Below are positions 1-7,685 of a DNA stretch of 50,937 bases, one piece after another (within the stretch, counting starts at the first letter, position 1; every line of letters begins with the position of its first letter). The DNA is from Idiomarina sp. 34-48-12 (GTDB taxonomy: Bacteria > Pseudomonadota > Gammaproteobacteria > Enterobacterales > Alteromonadaceae). Where the stretch lies: assembly GCA_002279005.1 (NCBI GenBank), contig NCJS01000001.1, forward strand, positions 1 through 50,937, read 5' to 3'. The notes beneath the pieces are model-generated. The model was not told the DNA's origin and did no database searches. It saw only the letters and a program-made list of their open reading frames with translations. Made by a program: the position numbers and the translations under genes.

Positions 1-642
1 GAAAAAAAGCTCACCAGCCAAGAATTCCAGCGCTACATGACCTCTTTTGATGAAAACCTTGCGCTGATTAGCCGTAACATTAAAAGAACGGCGGATCTCA
101 TCAGTAACTTTAGCAAGCTGTCGATGGATCAATTTAGCGATGAAGACCGTCCTGTCACACTGAGTAAATTCTGGGATGACGTCGTGCAAAATATCAACAG
201 TCGTCATCCTGAATTAGCCAAGGTTGCGTTGAGTGCGGAAATTCCTGAAGAGTTGACGGTGAGTATCCGACCGGGTCCACTTCATCAAGTCATCATGCAA
301 CTGGTACAAAATGCGTTGCAGCACGCTTTCGCAAATACCGATAAACCGGCTATTCATTTTGACTTTAAATTCAGCAGTAGCCCGAATGACATCGACCAAG
401 GTGAACTTGAGTTGACCTATTCAGACAATGGTGATGGCATTCCAGATGACTTAGTCAAAGTTGTATTCGACCCATTTGTTACAACCAAGCGGAGTCATGG
501 TGCTGCAGGGCTTGGATTGCATTTAGTCTACAACCTTGTCGTGCATGCGTTGCAGGGACAAATTAACCTTGTAAGCCCGACCGCACAAGGCACACAGTTC
601 CAAATCAAGCTGCCAGTTCGGCGTGTAACACAGAGCAAGTAA
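1..642 (+). CDS. Sensor histidine kinase, C-terminal part (5' end outside window)
   Basis: The reading frame is open from base 1, so the gene is cut by the window edge; 213 residues are visible. The first 40 or so resemble the second helix of a dimerisation domain. The rest is a HATPase_c ATP-binding domain: an N box (LVQNALQHAF), a G1 box (DNGDGIPDD) and a G2 box (GAAGLGLHLVYNLV). The phosphoacceptor histidine and any sensor region lie upstream and cannot be seen, so the signal and the partner are unknown. It precedes arcA on the same strand, but arcA has its own good promoter, so pairing with ArcA is only a possibility. No response-regulator domain follows the ATPase. Confidence 0.9.
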   Translation, partial: EKKLTSQEFQRYMTSFDENLALISRNIKRTADLISNFSKLSMDQFSDEDRPVTLSKFWDDVVQNINSRHPELAKVALSAEIPEELTVSIRPGPLHQVIMQLVQNALQHAFANTDKPAIHFDFKFSSSPNDIDQGELELTYSDNGDGIPDDLVKVVFDPFVTTKRSHGAAGLGLHLVYNLVVHALQGQINLVSPTAQGTQFQIKLPVRRVTQSK

Positions 643-658
643 ACTTTTGTAAGAATAG

Positions 659-687
659 TTGCATGAATATACAGCTATATATAAAAT
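659..687 (+). promoter_or_regulatory. Candidate sigma-70 promoter of arcA
   Basis: TTGCAT (659-664) and TAAAAT (682-687) are separated by exactly 17 bases, 64 bp before the arcA start codon. The surrounding sequence is very AT-rich. No terminator was seen between the kinase stop and this promoter. Read from sequence only; the transcription start would be near 694. Confidence 0.6.
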
Positions 688-751
688 CGCATGCTACACT
701 GTATTTCATTACTAAATTTCAACACATGTTAACAGATTCTTGGAACCATCT

Positions 752-1507
752 ATGAGCGCCAGATTACTAATCGTTGAAGATGAAGTTGTTACACGCAATA
801 CACTCACGCGCCTGTTTCAGCAAGAAGGCTACGATGTGTTCGACGCTGCAGATGGCATGCAAATGCAACGCATCATGGCGCGTCAACAAATTGACCTTGT
901 CATCATGGATGTCAACTTGCCGGGCAAAAGTGGTATCGAACTCGCAGAAAAATTGCGCGAGAACGACAACATTGGCTTAGTTTTCCTTACTGGCCGTGAT
1001 GCTGAAGAAGACCGCTTGCTTGCACTCGAATTGGGTGCTGATGACTACCTCATCAAGCCATACAACCCAAAAGAATTGATTATTCGCGTACGCAACTTAT
1101 ACCGCCGTATCGAAGCATTAAAGAGCCAACAAAAAAATGTTGGTCACGACAGTGTCGTCTATGAATTTAATGGTTGGCGCTTAGAGAGTGATAGTCGCTG
1201 CTTGTTCTCACCAGACGGCAAAATGTTCCGTTTACCGAAAAGTGAATATCGCGCAATGGAGTTATTCTTAACCAATCCAGGTAAGATTCTCGACCGCGAA
1301 ACCTTAGTAAAGAAAATGCTCGACCGTGAATTGCGTCCAAATGATCGTACGGTAGACGTTGCAATTCGTCGCATTCGTCGCCATTTTGAGGCTCAGCCTG
1401 ATTCGCCGAACCTCATTACAACCATTCATGGTGAAGGCTACCGTTTTATTGGTGATGTCTCAATTCAACACCTTGAGCAACCATCGCTAAATGCCCCGAG
1501 CATGTAA
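752..1507 (+). CDS. arcA: Aerobic respiration control response regulator ArcA
   Basis: OmpR/PhoB-type response regulator of 251 residues. The receiver domain (about 1-120) has the phosphoacceptor Asp53 in VIMDVNLPGKSG, the acidic pocket at the VEDE motif and Lys102 in the IKP motif. A winged-helix domain (about 135-235) follows, ending with TTIHGEGYRF. The match to E. coli ArcA is close, including MFLTGRD-like and GWxLxxxSR segments. ArcA controls respiratory and TCA-cycle genes under low oxygen; acnB, mdh, aceEF and lpd in this window belong to classes it usually controls. The start at 752 follows a GGA motif; an upstream in-frame TTG at 740 is less likely. No ArcB-like hybrid kinase is adjacent. 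Confidence 0.95.
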   Translation: MSARLLIVEDEVVTRNTLTRLFQQEGYDVFDAADGMQMQRIMARQQIDLVIMDVNLPGKSGIELAEKLRENDNIGLVFLTGRDAEEDRLLALELGADDYLIKPYNPKELIIRVRNLYRRIEALKSQQKNVGHDSVVYEFNGWRLESDSRCLFSPDGKMFRLPKSEYRAMELFLTNPGKILDRETLVKKMLDRELRPNDRTVDVAIRRIRRHFEAQPDSPNLITTIHGEGYRFIGDVSIQHLEQPSLNAPSM

Positions 1508-1843
1508 CCAACGACGCAATTGATGCTGGTGCAGTGGTAGTTCAACCACCCACTGCTCTAGCAAGTCGTCAGCATCATCCCAATGCCATTCTTCGCGCTC
1601 TAAGCGCTCCATTTGGCTCGCAAGCTGTCTTAATCCAACTGAGCGACAGGCGCCTTTCACTTTATGTGCTTGCCGGCGGGTTTCTGTTTCATCGCGCTTT
1701 TTTACCACGTGCTGCAGATGGTCTAAATAACCGGCAATGTTGTCACTGAAGGTATCGTACATCTCGTGTACGCCCTCGTTACCCAGTAGTTCATGGTACT
1801 GCTCTAAAAGCTTCTCATCCAACATCGTGCTTTCCTTATCCAT
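1487..1843 (-). CDS. Orphan Hpt-domain phosphotransfer protein (HptA-like)
   Basis: A protein of 118 residues that is almost entirely one Hpt four-helix bundle. The phosphorylatable histidine is His60 in [15 protein letters not shown]. Such proteins relay phosphate from a hybrid kinase to a response regulator. The tail-to-tail arrangement with arcA (21-bp overlap of the 3' ends) suggests it feeds ArcA, as the separate HptA does in Shewanella, whose ArcS kinase lacks the Hpt domain of E. coli ArcB; that pairing is inference. Starts are possible at 1843 (preceded by AGGTGA) or 1825 (preceded by AAGGA at 7 bases); the second has the better ribosome site and would give 112 residues. Confidence 0.85.
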   Translation of the reverse strand: MDKESTMLDEKLLEQYHELLGNEGVHEMYDTFSDNIAGYLDHLQHVVKKRDETETRRQAHKVKGACRSVGLRQLASQMERLEREEWHWDDADDLLEQWVVELPLHQHQLRRWLHARGI

Positions 1844-1983
1844 ATTTTTCGATTCACCTAATCGAAAACTTTTCCTTTGGTTATAAACCCAATCTGGCAA
1901 ACTACCGTATTGAGCATAATTCTTGTATACTATCGCCCCCTTTTGCAGGGATCAGTATTTTTAACGTTTGGAGCCGTACAAGC

Positions 1984-2922
1984 ATGCCAACAGCTACACC
2001 AACAATAATGCCAGATATCGCCAATCAAACTCGCGCACAAACCGAGGGTAAGCTCGATTGGGTCGGCATGAGCAATATCGAGATGCCTCTGGTGGTCGGT
2101 GCTGCACAAGAACCTGAGCGCCCAGTAAGTGCTCACGTTGATGCATTCGTCAATCTTACCGATCCGAAAGCGAAAGGCATTCACATGTCTCGCTTATACC
2201 TGCTGTTGGAAGATTTATCAAACAATGACGTACTTAGCCATCAGTCGCTTGGTAAGTTATTGCACGACTTTATAGATAGTCACGATGGGCTTGCAGATCA
2301 AGCTTACGTGAAATTTAGTTTTGATTATCACCTGCGTCGCAAGTCACTGATCAGTAAAAAGCAAGGCTGGAAAGCCTATCCGGTTACCGTAACTGGTCGC
2401 TATGATAATGGCAAGTTGAACCTCGAATTGGGCGTTGAAGTGCCGTATTCCAGCACCTGCCCGTGTTCAGCTGCGCTTGCTCGTCAGTTGATTCAAGAAG
2501 CCTTTGCTAACCAGTTTGGTACGGATAGCGAAGTGGATGCTGAGCTGGTGCATCGCTGGTTAGGTACCACGCAAGGTATCGTGGCTACGCCACACAGCCA
2601 ACGCTCAATTGCGCAAGTGAAAGTGATTATGGGCGACAACGTGTCGGAATTGCCAATCATTGCATTGATTGATGCGATTGAAGATGCATTGAAAACCCCT
2701 GTGCAGGCTGCGGTGAAACGTGAAGACGAACAGGAGTTCGCGCGATTGAACGGCCAGAACCTGATGTTCTGTGAAGACGCCGCTCGTCGTTTACAGCACG
2801 CTCTGAATTTGCAGGCGCAGTTTTCTGACTTCTGGGTACGCGTGAATCACTACGAATCACTGCATGCTCATGACGCTGTGAGCATTACCACCAAGGGCGT
2901 GCCTGGCGGTTACAAAGCTTAA
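1984..2922 (+). CDS. folE2: GTP cyclohydrolase FolE2 (type IB)
   Basis: 312 residues. FolE2 converts GTP to 7,8-dihydroneopterin triphosphate, the first step of folate (and queuosine precursor) synthesis, and replaces or backs up the zinc enzyme FolE. Diagnostic features are GIHMSR at 65-70 and the metal-site segment [11 protein letters not shown], with cysteines 159 and 161. The length fits the proteobacterial family. In many bacteria FolE2 is made under zinc limitation, but I could not recognise a Zur box upstream. It stands alone: the upstream hptA is divergent and a strong terminator follows. Confidence 0.95.
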   Translation: MPTATPTIMPDIANQTRAQTEGKLDWVGMSNIEMPLVVGAAQEPERPVSAHVDAFVNLTDPKAKGIHMSRLYLLLEDLSNNDVLSHQSLGKLLHDFIDSHDGLADQAYVKFSFDYHLRRKSLISKKQGWKAYPVTVTGRYDNGKLNLELGVEVPYSSTCPCSAALARQLIQEAFANQFGTDSEVDAELVHRWLGTTQGIVATPHSQRSIAQVKVIMGDNVSELPIIALIDAIEDALKTPVQAAVKREDEQEFARLNGQNLMFCEDAARRLQHALNLQAQFSDFWVRVNHYESLHAHDAVSITTKGVPGGYKA

Positions 2923-2940
2923 CCAATTTATCGACCTCCC

Positions 2941-2977
2941 AATCCGGCTGCGGTATACTTTGCGGCCGGATTTTTTT
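2941..2977 (+). terminator. Rho-independent terminator after folE2
   Basis: A perfect 8-bp stem, AATCCGGC (2941-2948) and GCCGGATT (2965-2972), is followed by a run of T to 2977. It starts 18 bases after the folE2 stop and ends just before the adenosine kinase gene, separating the two units. Confidence 0.85.
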
Positions 2978-3014
2978 GTTTTATACACTAATGAAAACCT
3001 TATACGAGAAAGGC

Positions 3015-4028
3015 ATGGAACCTATTGATATCGTTGGAATTGGCAACGCGCTCGTTGATCAGGAATTTGAAGTCACTGACGAATTTCTACAGCAGCATCA
3101 AATTGAAAAAGGCATGATGACGCTGATTGAAGATGAGGACCAAGAGCGATTAATTAAGCTATTGGCTCAGCGCGGCGAACTTAAGAAGCAATCTGGCGGT
3201 GGTTCTGCAGCCAACTCGTTAGTTGGTTTTGCCCAGTTTGGCGGCAACGCATTTTATTGCTGTAAAGTTGCTGATGACCAAGCGGGTAAATTTTATTGTG
3301 AAGACCTAGAACAGGTCGGCATTACCACGAATACAGGTAGCCAAAAGCACGAAGGCAAAACCGGTCGTTGTTTGGTGATGGTTACCTCTGATGCCGAACG
3401 CACCATGCGCACTTATTTAGGTATCACCGCTGATTTATCAGTTGATGAGCTAGACGAAGATGCCATTGCTCGAGCTCAATACCTCTATATTGAAGGCTAT
3501 TTGGTCACCTCCATGGTTGCCCGCGAAGCGATTGTTCGCGCCAAAGAAATTGCCAGAGCAAACGGCACCAAGATAGCCGTGACCTGCTCTGACCCTGCCA
3601 TGGTGAAGTACTTCCGTGAAGGCATTGATTTGATTCTTGATGGCGGTGTTGATGTGCTTTTCTGTAATGAAGAGGAAGCTGGGATCTTAACCGGCACCAA
3701 TGACGTACAAGAAGCGCTGCAACAATTGCAACAACACGCTGACTTAGTCGCGATCACACTGGGCAAGAACGGCGCTTTGTTGGGCGACGGCGAACGTCAA
3801 GTTGTCGTTCCTGGTGTTAAGGTTAAAGCAGTCGATACGAATGGTGCGGGTGATATGTTTGCCGGTGCGATGATGTATGGTTTAACGCGTAGTTATTCGT
3901 TGGCTGCATGTGGTTTGTTGGCTAGTCATGCTGCGGCTGAGGTGGTTTCGAATTTTGGTCCACGGTTGAGTCTTGATCGGCAGCAGCAGTTGTTGATTCG
4001 CTTACAGCACGAACCAGAATTTAGTTAA
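3015..4028 (+). CDS. PfkB-family adenosine kinase-like sugar/nucleoside kinase
   Basis: 337 residues from the ATG at 3015, which follows GAGAAAGG; an in-frame ATG at 2991 is the alternative. PfkB (ribokinase) fold: an N-terminal GxGNALVDxE-type substrate loop, the glycine-rich SGGGSAANS motif that contacts the nucleoside, and the C-terminal anion-hole motif DTNGAGDMF with the catalytic base Asp280. The next gene is S-adenosylhomocysteine hydrolase, which releases adenosine; a kinase removing that adenosine would pull the reversible hydrolase forward. This supports adenosine as substrate. Inosine/guanosine or another sugar cannot be excluded from sequence. A long palindrome (4038-4139) separates it from ahcY. 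Confidence 0.85.
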   Translation: MEPIDIVGIGNALVDQEFEVTDEFLQQHQIEKGMMTLIEDEDQERLIKLLAQRGELKKQSGGGSAANSLVGFAQFGGNAFYCCKVADDQAGKFYCEDLEQVGITTNTGSQKHEGKTGRCLVMVTSDAERTMRTYLGITADLSVDELDEDAIARAQYLYIEGYLVTSMVAREAIVRAKEIARANGTKIAVTCSDPAMVKYFREGIDLILDGGVDVLFCNEEEAGILTGTNDVQEALQQLQQHADLVAITLGKNGALLGDGERQVVVPGVKVKAVDTNGAGDMFAGAMMYGLTRSYSLAACGLLASHAAAEVVSNFGPRLSLDRQQQLLIRLQHEPEFS

Positions 4029-4037
4029 AAGCAAAAA

Positions 4038-4139
4038 CGTTATTCGTTGTTCGTTCGCTATGCTCACTGTTCGTCCGTGCTACGCACTCTTCGAACAGCG
4101 CAGCGGACGAACAGCGCAGCGCACGAATAACGAATAACG
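4038..4139. repeat. CGTTATTCG-family long palindrome (family 2, copy 1)
   Basis: An imperfect inverted repeat with arms of about 50 nt centred on TTCGAA near 4090-4095. The outer ends are CGTTATTCGTT on the left and its complement AACGAATAACG on the right; inner blocks CTGTTCGTCCG and CGGACGAACAG also pair. It starts 9 bases after the kinase stop, following an A-rich leader (AAAGCAAAAACG), and ends 16 bases before the ahcY start. A partial copy of the same words lies at 37487-37516. Confidence 0.85.
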
Positions 4140-4155
4140 ATTTAAGAGGTTTTAT

Positions 4156-5520
4156 ATGCAAGATTACAAAGTCGCAGACATTAGCTTGGCCGATTGGGGC
4201 CGCAAAGAAATCGCTATCGCTGAATCAGAGATGCCAGCGTTGATGACCATTCGTCGTAAGTACGCTGATAGCAAGCCATTGTCTGGCGCGCGTATCATTG
4301 GCTGTATTCACATGACCATTCAAACAGCAGTGCTGATTGAAACCTTGATTGAGTTGGGTGCCGAAGTACGCTGGTCGTCTTGCAACATTTTCTCGACGCA
4401 AGATCATGCTGCGGCAGCTATGGCAGCAGCTGGTGTGCCAGTATTTGCATGGAAAGGCGAAACTGAAGAAGAATACGAGTGGTGTTTGGAGCAAACTTGC
4501 CGCAAAGACGGTGAGCTGTGGGATGCAAACATGATTTTAGATGACGGCGGTGATTTAACCCTGTTAATTCATGAAAAATACCCACAGATGCTCGACAAAA
4601 TTCACGGTATTACTGAAGAAACCACCACTGGTGTACACCGCTTACTCGAAATGCTGAAGCACGGTACTTTGCGCGTTCCTGCTATCAACGTAAACGACTC
4701 GGTCACCAAATCAAAGAACGACAACAAGTACGGTTGCCGTCACTCATTGAATGATGCAATCAAGCGTGCAACCGACCATTTATTGTCAGGTAAGAAAGCA
4801 TTGGTTGTTGGTTACGGCGATGTAGGTAAAGGTTCTGCCGCCAGCTTGCGTCAAGAGGGCATGATCGTCAAAGTTACCGAAGTTGACCCAATTTGCGCAA
4901 TGCAAGCGTGCATGGATGGTTACGAAGTGGTGTCGCCGTATATCAATGGCGTGAACACCAACTCTGCTGAGGGTATCAACCGTGACTTATTACAGAACAT
5001 TGACCTGATCGTCACCACCACGGGTAACGTGAATGTGTGCGACCGCTATATGCTCGCTGCATTGAAATCTACTGCTGTGGTTTGTAACATCGGCCACTTC
5101 GATAACGAAATCGATACCAAGTTTATGCGCGATAACTGGCGCTGGGACGAAGTAAAACCTCAAGTTCACAAAATTCACCGTAGTGATGATGATAACGACT
5201 ATTTGTTGCTGTTGTCAGAAGGTCGTTTGGTGAACTTAGGTAACGCCACTGGTCACCCTAGCCGTATCATGGATGGCTCATTCGCTAACCAAGTACTCGC
5301 GCAAATGCACTTGTTTGAAGAGAAGTTTGCCGACTTGCCAGAGACTGAAAAAGCTGCCAAGCTTCGCGTTGAAGTGTTACCGAAGCAGCTTGACGAGGAA
5401 GTAGCGCGTTATATGGTGCAGGGTTTCGGCGGCGTTGTAACGAAATTGACGCAGCAGCAGGCTGATTACATTCATGTGGCTGTTGAAGGACCATTCAAGT
5501 CCGACGACTACCGCTACTAA
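4156..5520 (+). CDS. ahcY: S-adenosylhomocysteine hydrolase
   Basis: 454 residues. AhcY (SahH) splits S-adenosylhomocysteine to homocysteine and adenosine, recycling the by-product of SAM-dependent methylation in one NAD-dependent step. Visible family marks are [14 protein letters not shown] near the N-terminus, the NAD-binding [12 protein letters not shown] at about 216-227, GHFDNEID, and the C-terminal PFKSDDYRY that contacts NAD of the neighbouring subunit. A good AAGAGG ribosome site precedes the ATG. The gene follows the adenosine-kinase-like gene, a sensible functional pair. R1 begins right at the stop codon. Confidence 0.97.
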   Translation: MQDYKVADISLADWGRKEIAIAESEMPALMTIRRKYADSKPLSGARIIGCIHMTIQTAVLIETLIELGAEVRWSSCNIFSTQDHAAAAMAAAGVPVFAWKGETEEEYEWCLEQTCRKDGELWDANMILDDGGDLTLLIHEKYPQMLDKIHGITEETTTGVHRLLEMLKHGTLRVPAINVNDSVTKSKNDNKYGCRHSLNDAIKRATDHLLSGKKALVVGYGDVGKGSAASLRQEGMIVKVTEVDPICAMQACMDGYEVVSPYINGVNTNSAEGINRDLLQNIDLIVTTTGNVNVCDRYMLAALKSTAVVCNIGHFDNEIDTKFMRDNWRWDEVKPQVHKIHRSDDDNDYLLLLSEGRLVNLGNATGHPSRIMDGSFANQVLAQMHLFEEKFADLPETEKAAKLRVEVLPKQLDEEVARYMVQGFGGVVTKLTQQQADYIHVAVEGPFKSDDYRY

Positions 5521-5603
5521 AAACAAAAGCGATATTAGCACTTGGATATTAGATATTAGCGATTTCGCTCTTACTAATATCCAATATCTAATATCAAATA
5601 TCG
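5521..5603. repeat. GATATTAG palindromic element R1
   Basis: A compact copy. The left arm at 5531-5559 reads GATATTAG, a 6-nt linker, GATATTAG, ATATTAG; the right arm at 5574-5602 is CTAATATC words in inverse order. The 14-nt loop has no recognisable core. The leader AAACAAAAGC follows the ahcY stop with no gap. The element ends 13 bases before the GNAT start codon, so it forms most of the ahcY-GNAT intergenic space. Confidence 0.9.
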
Positions 5604-5615
5604 AACTTGGTTTTT

Positions 5616-6173
5616 ATGATTGAATACAAGCAACTGACGGGCGCCGATTACGCGGCCGTACTTGAATTAGGCAACCGCGTTCATGGCGACAACTATTTGA
5701 CGCGAGAATCACTTGCTGACTACGACCAACGCGGCCGCGTGGGCGACATTAATTTGAATTGGCTTGCCTTTGCTGATGGCAAATTAGCGGGTATTCGTTT
5801 GACTTTCGCCCCGGGTAACTGGGATATCGATGGTCACTGTAGTCCATCTGATTGGCCTGTTCCGCCCGAACAAATCTGTTACTTTAAATGTGTGGCGGTT
5901 GACCCTGACGTACGTGGTGGCGGTATTGGTCGTGGCTTACTAGAGCGCTCAATAACTGAAGCGAAGAAGCTTGGTTGTAAAGCAGGTTTAGCCCATATTT
6001 GGATGCAAAGCCCACAAAATGCAGCGTTTGAATATTTTACGCGTTGCGGTGGCGAATTGATTCGCGAGCACAACAAGCGTTGGTATGATCTGTCGATTAA
6101 TGAAGGTTACCATTGCCCTGTCTGCGATGGCGTTTGCTACTGTACTGCTGGTGAAATGATACTGAAATTCTAA
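5616..6173 (+). CDS. GNAT-family N-acetyltransferase
   Basis: 185 residues. The acetyl-CoA-binding signature is seen as CVAVDPDVRGGGIGRGLLER (about 93-112), followed by the typical beta-strand and helix with AAFEYFTRCGG. The C-terminus carries an unusual cysteine cluster, HCPVCDGVCYC, which could bind metal or simply be a family trait. The substrate cannot be inferred. The ATG at 5616 is preceded by a T run and repeat sequence with no clear Shine-Dalgarno site; an in-frame TTG at 5607 is no better. It may be translated from the ahcY message or from a leaderless transcript. Confidence 0.85.
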   Translation: MIEYKQLTGADYAAVLELGNRVHGDNYLTRESLADYDQRGRVGDINLNWLAFADGKLAGIRLTFAPGNWDIDGHCSPSDWPVPPEQICYFKCVAVDPDVRGGGIGRGLLERSITEAKKLGCKAGLAHIWMQSPQNAAFEYFTRCGGELIREHNKRWYDLSINEGYHCPVCDGVCYCTAGEMILKF

Positions 6174-6192
6174 ATTAAAAAGGCCTGGCGCT

Positions 6193-7521
6193 ATGTACGA
6201 TCCTCTTCATGATAAAACTCCAGGCCCAAACCAACCTTACCCTGCAAGTTATTGGCACACTCACACCCAAACTGCTTGGCCAACGTGCTCTGAATCGTTG
6301 CCGGAGCATGCCGATATTGTAGTCATTGGTGCGGGTTATACCGGATTGAATGCCGCTCTAGAGCTTGCCGAGCGTTATCAACAGCGTGTGGTTGTGGTAG
6401 AGGCCAATCAGCTTGGCTGGGGCTGTTCTACTCGCAATGCCGGCTTTGCTATGCCGGGTACTGGTCGACTAGGTTATGTGGCATGGAAGAAACGTCGTGG
6501 CGAAGCCATTGCACAGGGTATTCAGAACGAATATCAGCTAGCTTTTCAGCGATTAGAACGCCACTTAAAAGCATGTCCGGAGAGCCTACAAGTACAACGC
6601 GGTGGCTATTTAAAGATTGCTCACAAAGTAGCAGCAATTCCGGAGCTTCAGCAACAGTATCAAGCTTTATGCCAGTATGAACCAACGACGCAGTGGTTGG
6701 ATTATCATGCCATTCAACAGCGGGTTAAAAGCCCGCAAGCACACGCTGCAATCCATTTTTCGCAAAGCTTTGGGGTTAATCCATTATTGCTATTGGCAAG
6801 TGTTGCACGTCAAGCTGCAGAAGCCGGTGCCATTCTAGTTGAGAACGCGCCTGTCGAGCTGTGGCGAACCGATAGTGACAATTCGCATCATTTAACGACA
6901 CCCAAAGGCACAATTCGAGCTAAGAAAGTAATTGTTGCTACGAACGGTTATACGCCGAATCATCTCCACCCAGCCATTCATGGCCGCAGTTTACCGGTGC
7001 TATCTAGTGTTCTTGTGACTCGCATACTAACTGACGAAGAGCGCAGTGCAATAGGTGTTGCACCGCATGAGTTAGTGATGGATACCCGTACGCTGAAATA
7101 TTACTTCAGATTACTACCAGATGGCCGGTTGTTATTTGGTGGACGCGGTGCCATTCGCGGCAAAGACGCACACAAAGAGAGATATCAACGTAATTTGCTG
7201 CGGGCAATGGCAGATACTTTCCCCGCTTTAACTCAGTTAAGCCGAGAAAAACCAGAGTTCAATTGGAGTGGTTGGGTATCAGTGGCATTAGATGATTATC
7301 CACGAATTTATAGCCCAGCTACGAATGTATTCACTAGCATGGGCTATTGTGGTGCTGGCGTTACGTTCACCCAGTTAGCTGGGCAGCGTGTCGCTGAATT
7401 AGCGATGGGTGAAAAGTTGCCGGCGCTGCCGTTCTACGAGTCGCCGTTACCGAAGTTTCCGCTACCGCAGTTACGTCGCCTCGGCCAGTGGCTTTACTAT
7501 CAAATTCAAAGTCGATATTAG
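6193..7521 (+). CDS. FAD-dependent amine oxidase of the DAO/OrdL (gamma-glutamylputrescine oxidase-like) family
   Basis: 442 residues. An ADP-binding Rossmann motif, VVIGAGYTGLNAALELAE, begins near residue 48, and the family motif GWGCSTRNAGF follows. The C-terminal FAD-binding segment includes SMGYCGAGVTFTQLAGQRVAEL. Proteins of this architecture oxidise secondary amines such as gamma-glutamylputrescine or sarcosine-like compounds; the true substrate is unknown. It lies 19 bases after the GNAT gene and is probably co-transcribed with it. The last residues (SRY) and the TAG stop are encoded inside repeat R2, so the original C-terminus may have been changed. Confidence 0.88.
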   Translation: MYDPLHDKTPGPNQPYPASYWHTHTQTAWPTCSESLPEHADIVVIGAGYTGLNAALELAERYQQRVVVVEANQLGWGCSTRNAGFAMPGTGRLGYVAWKKRRGEAIAQGIQNEYQLAFQRLERHLKACPESLQVQRGGYLKIAHKVAAIPELQQQYQALCQYEPTTQWLDYHAIQQRVKSPQAHAAIHFSQSFGVNPLLLLASVARQAAEAGAILVENAPVELWRTDSDNSHHLTTPKGTIRAKKVIVATNGYTPNHLHPAIHGRSLPVLSSVLVTRILTDEERSAIGVAPHELVMDTRTLKYYFRLLPDGRLLFGGRGAIRGKDAHKERYQRNLLRAMADTFPALTQLSREKPEFNWSGWVSVALDDYPRIYSPATNVFTSMGYCGAGVTFTQLAGQRVAELAMGEKLPALPFYESPLPKFPLPQLRRLGQWLYYQIQSRY

Positions 7522-7675
7522 CTATTGGATATTAGATATTGAAACTGCGAGGTCGATATTAGCTATTGGATATTAGATATTGAAACTGCGAGGTCGATAT
7601 TAGCTATTGGATATTAGAACTGATGTAACAGGTACTTATTTTTTGTCTAATATCTAATATCCAACAGCTAATATC
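7511..7675. repeat. GATATTAG palindromic element R2 (reverse orientation, three left arms)
   Basis: Three left arms repeat with a 41-bp period (starts 7511, 7552 and 7593), separated by AAACTGCGAG spacers. Then comes the conserved core in reverse orientation (GAACTGATGTAACAGGTAC) and a single right arm ending in CTAATATCG near 7675. It fills the space between the convergent FAD oxidase and ABC permease genes and contains the FAD oxidase stop codon at 7519-7521. Confidence 0.92.
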
Positions 7676-7685
7676 GTTGTTGCTT

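Noticed and set aside
1910..1931. TTGAGC and TATACT before folE2 as a promoter
   Set aside because: The spacing is only 10 bases, too short for sigma-70; no better -35 was found for TATACT.
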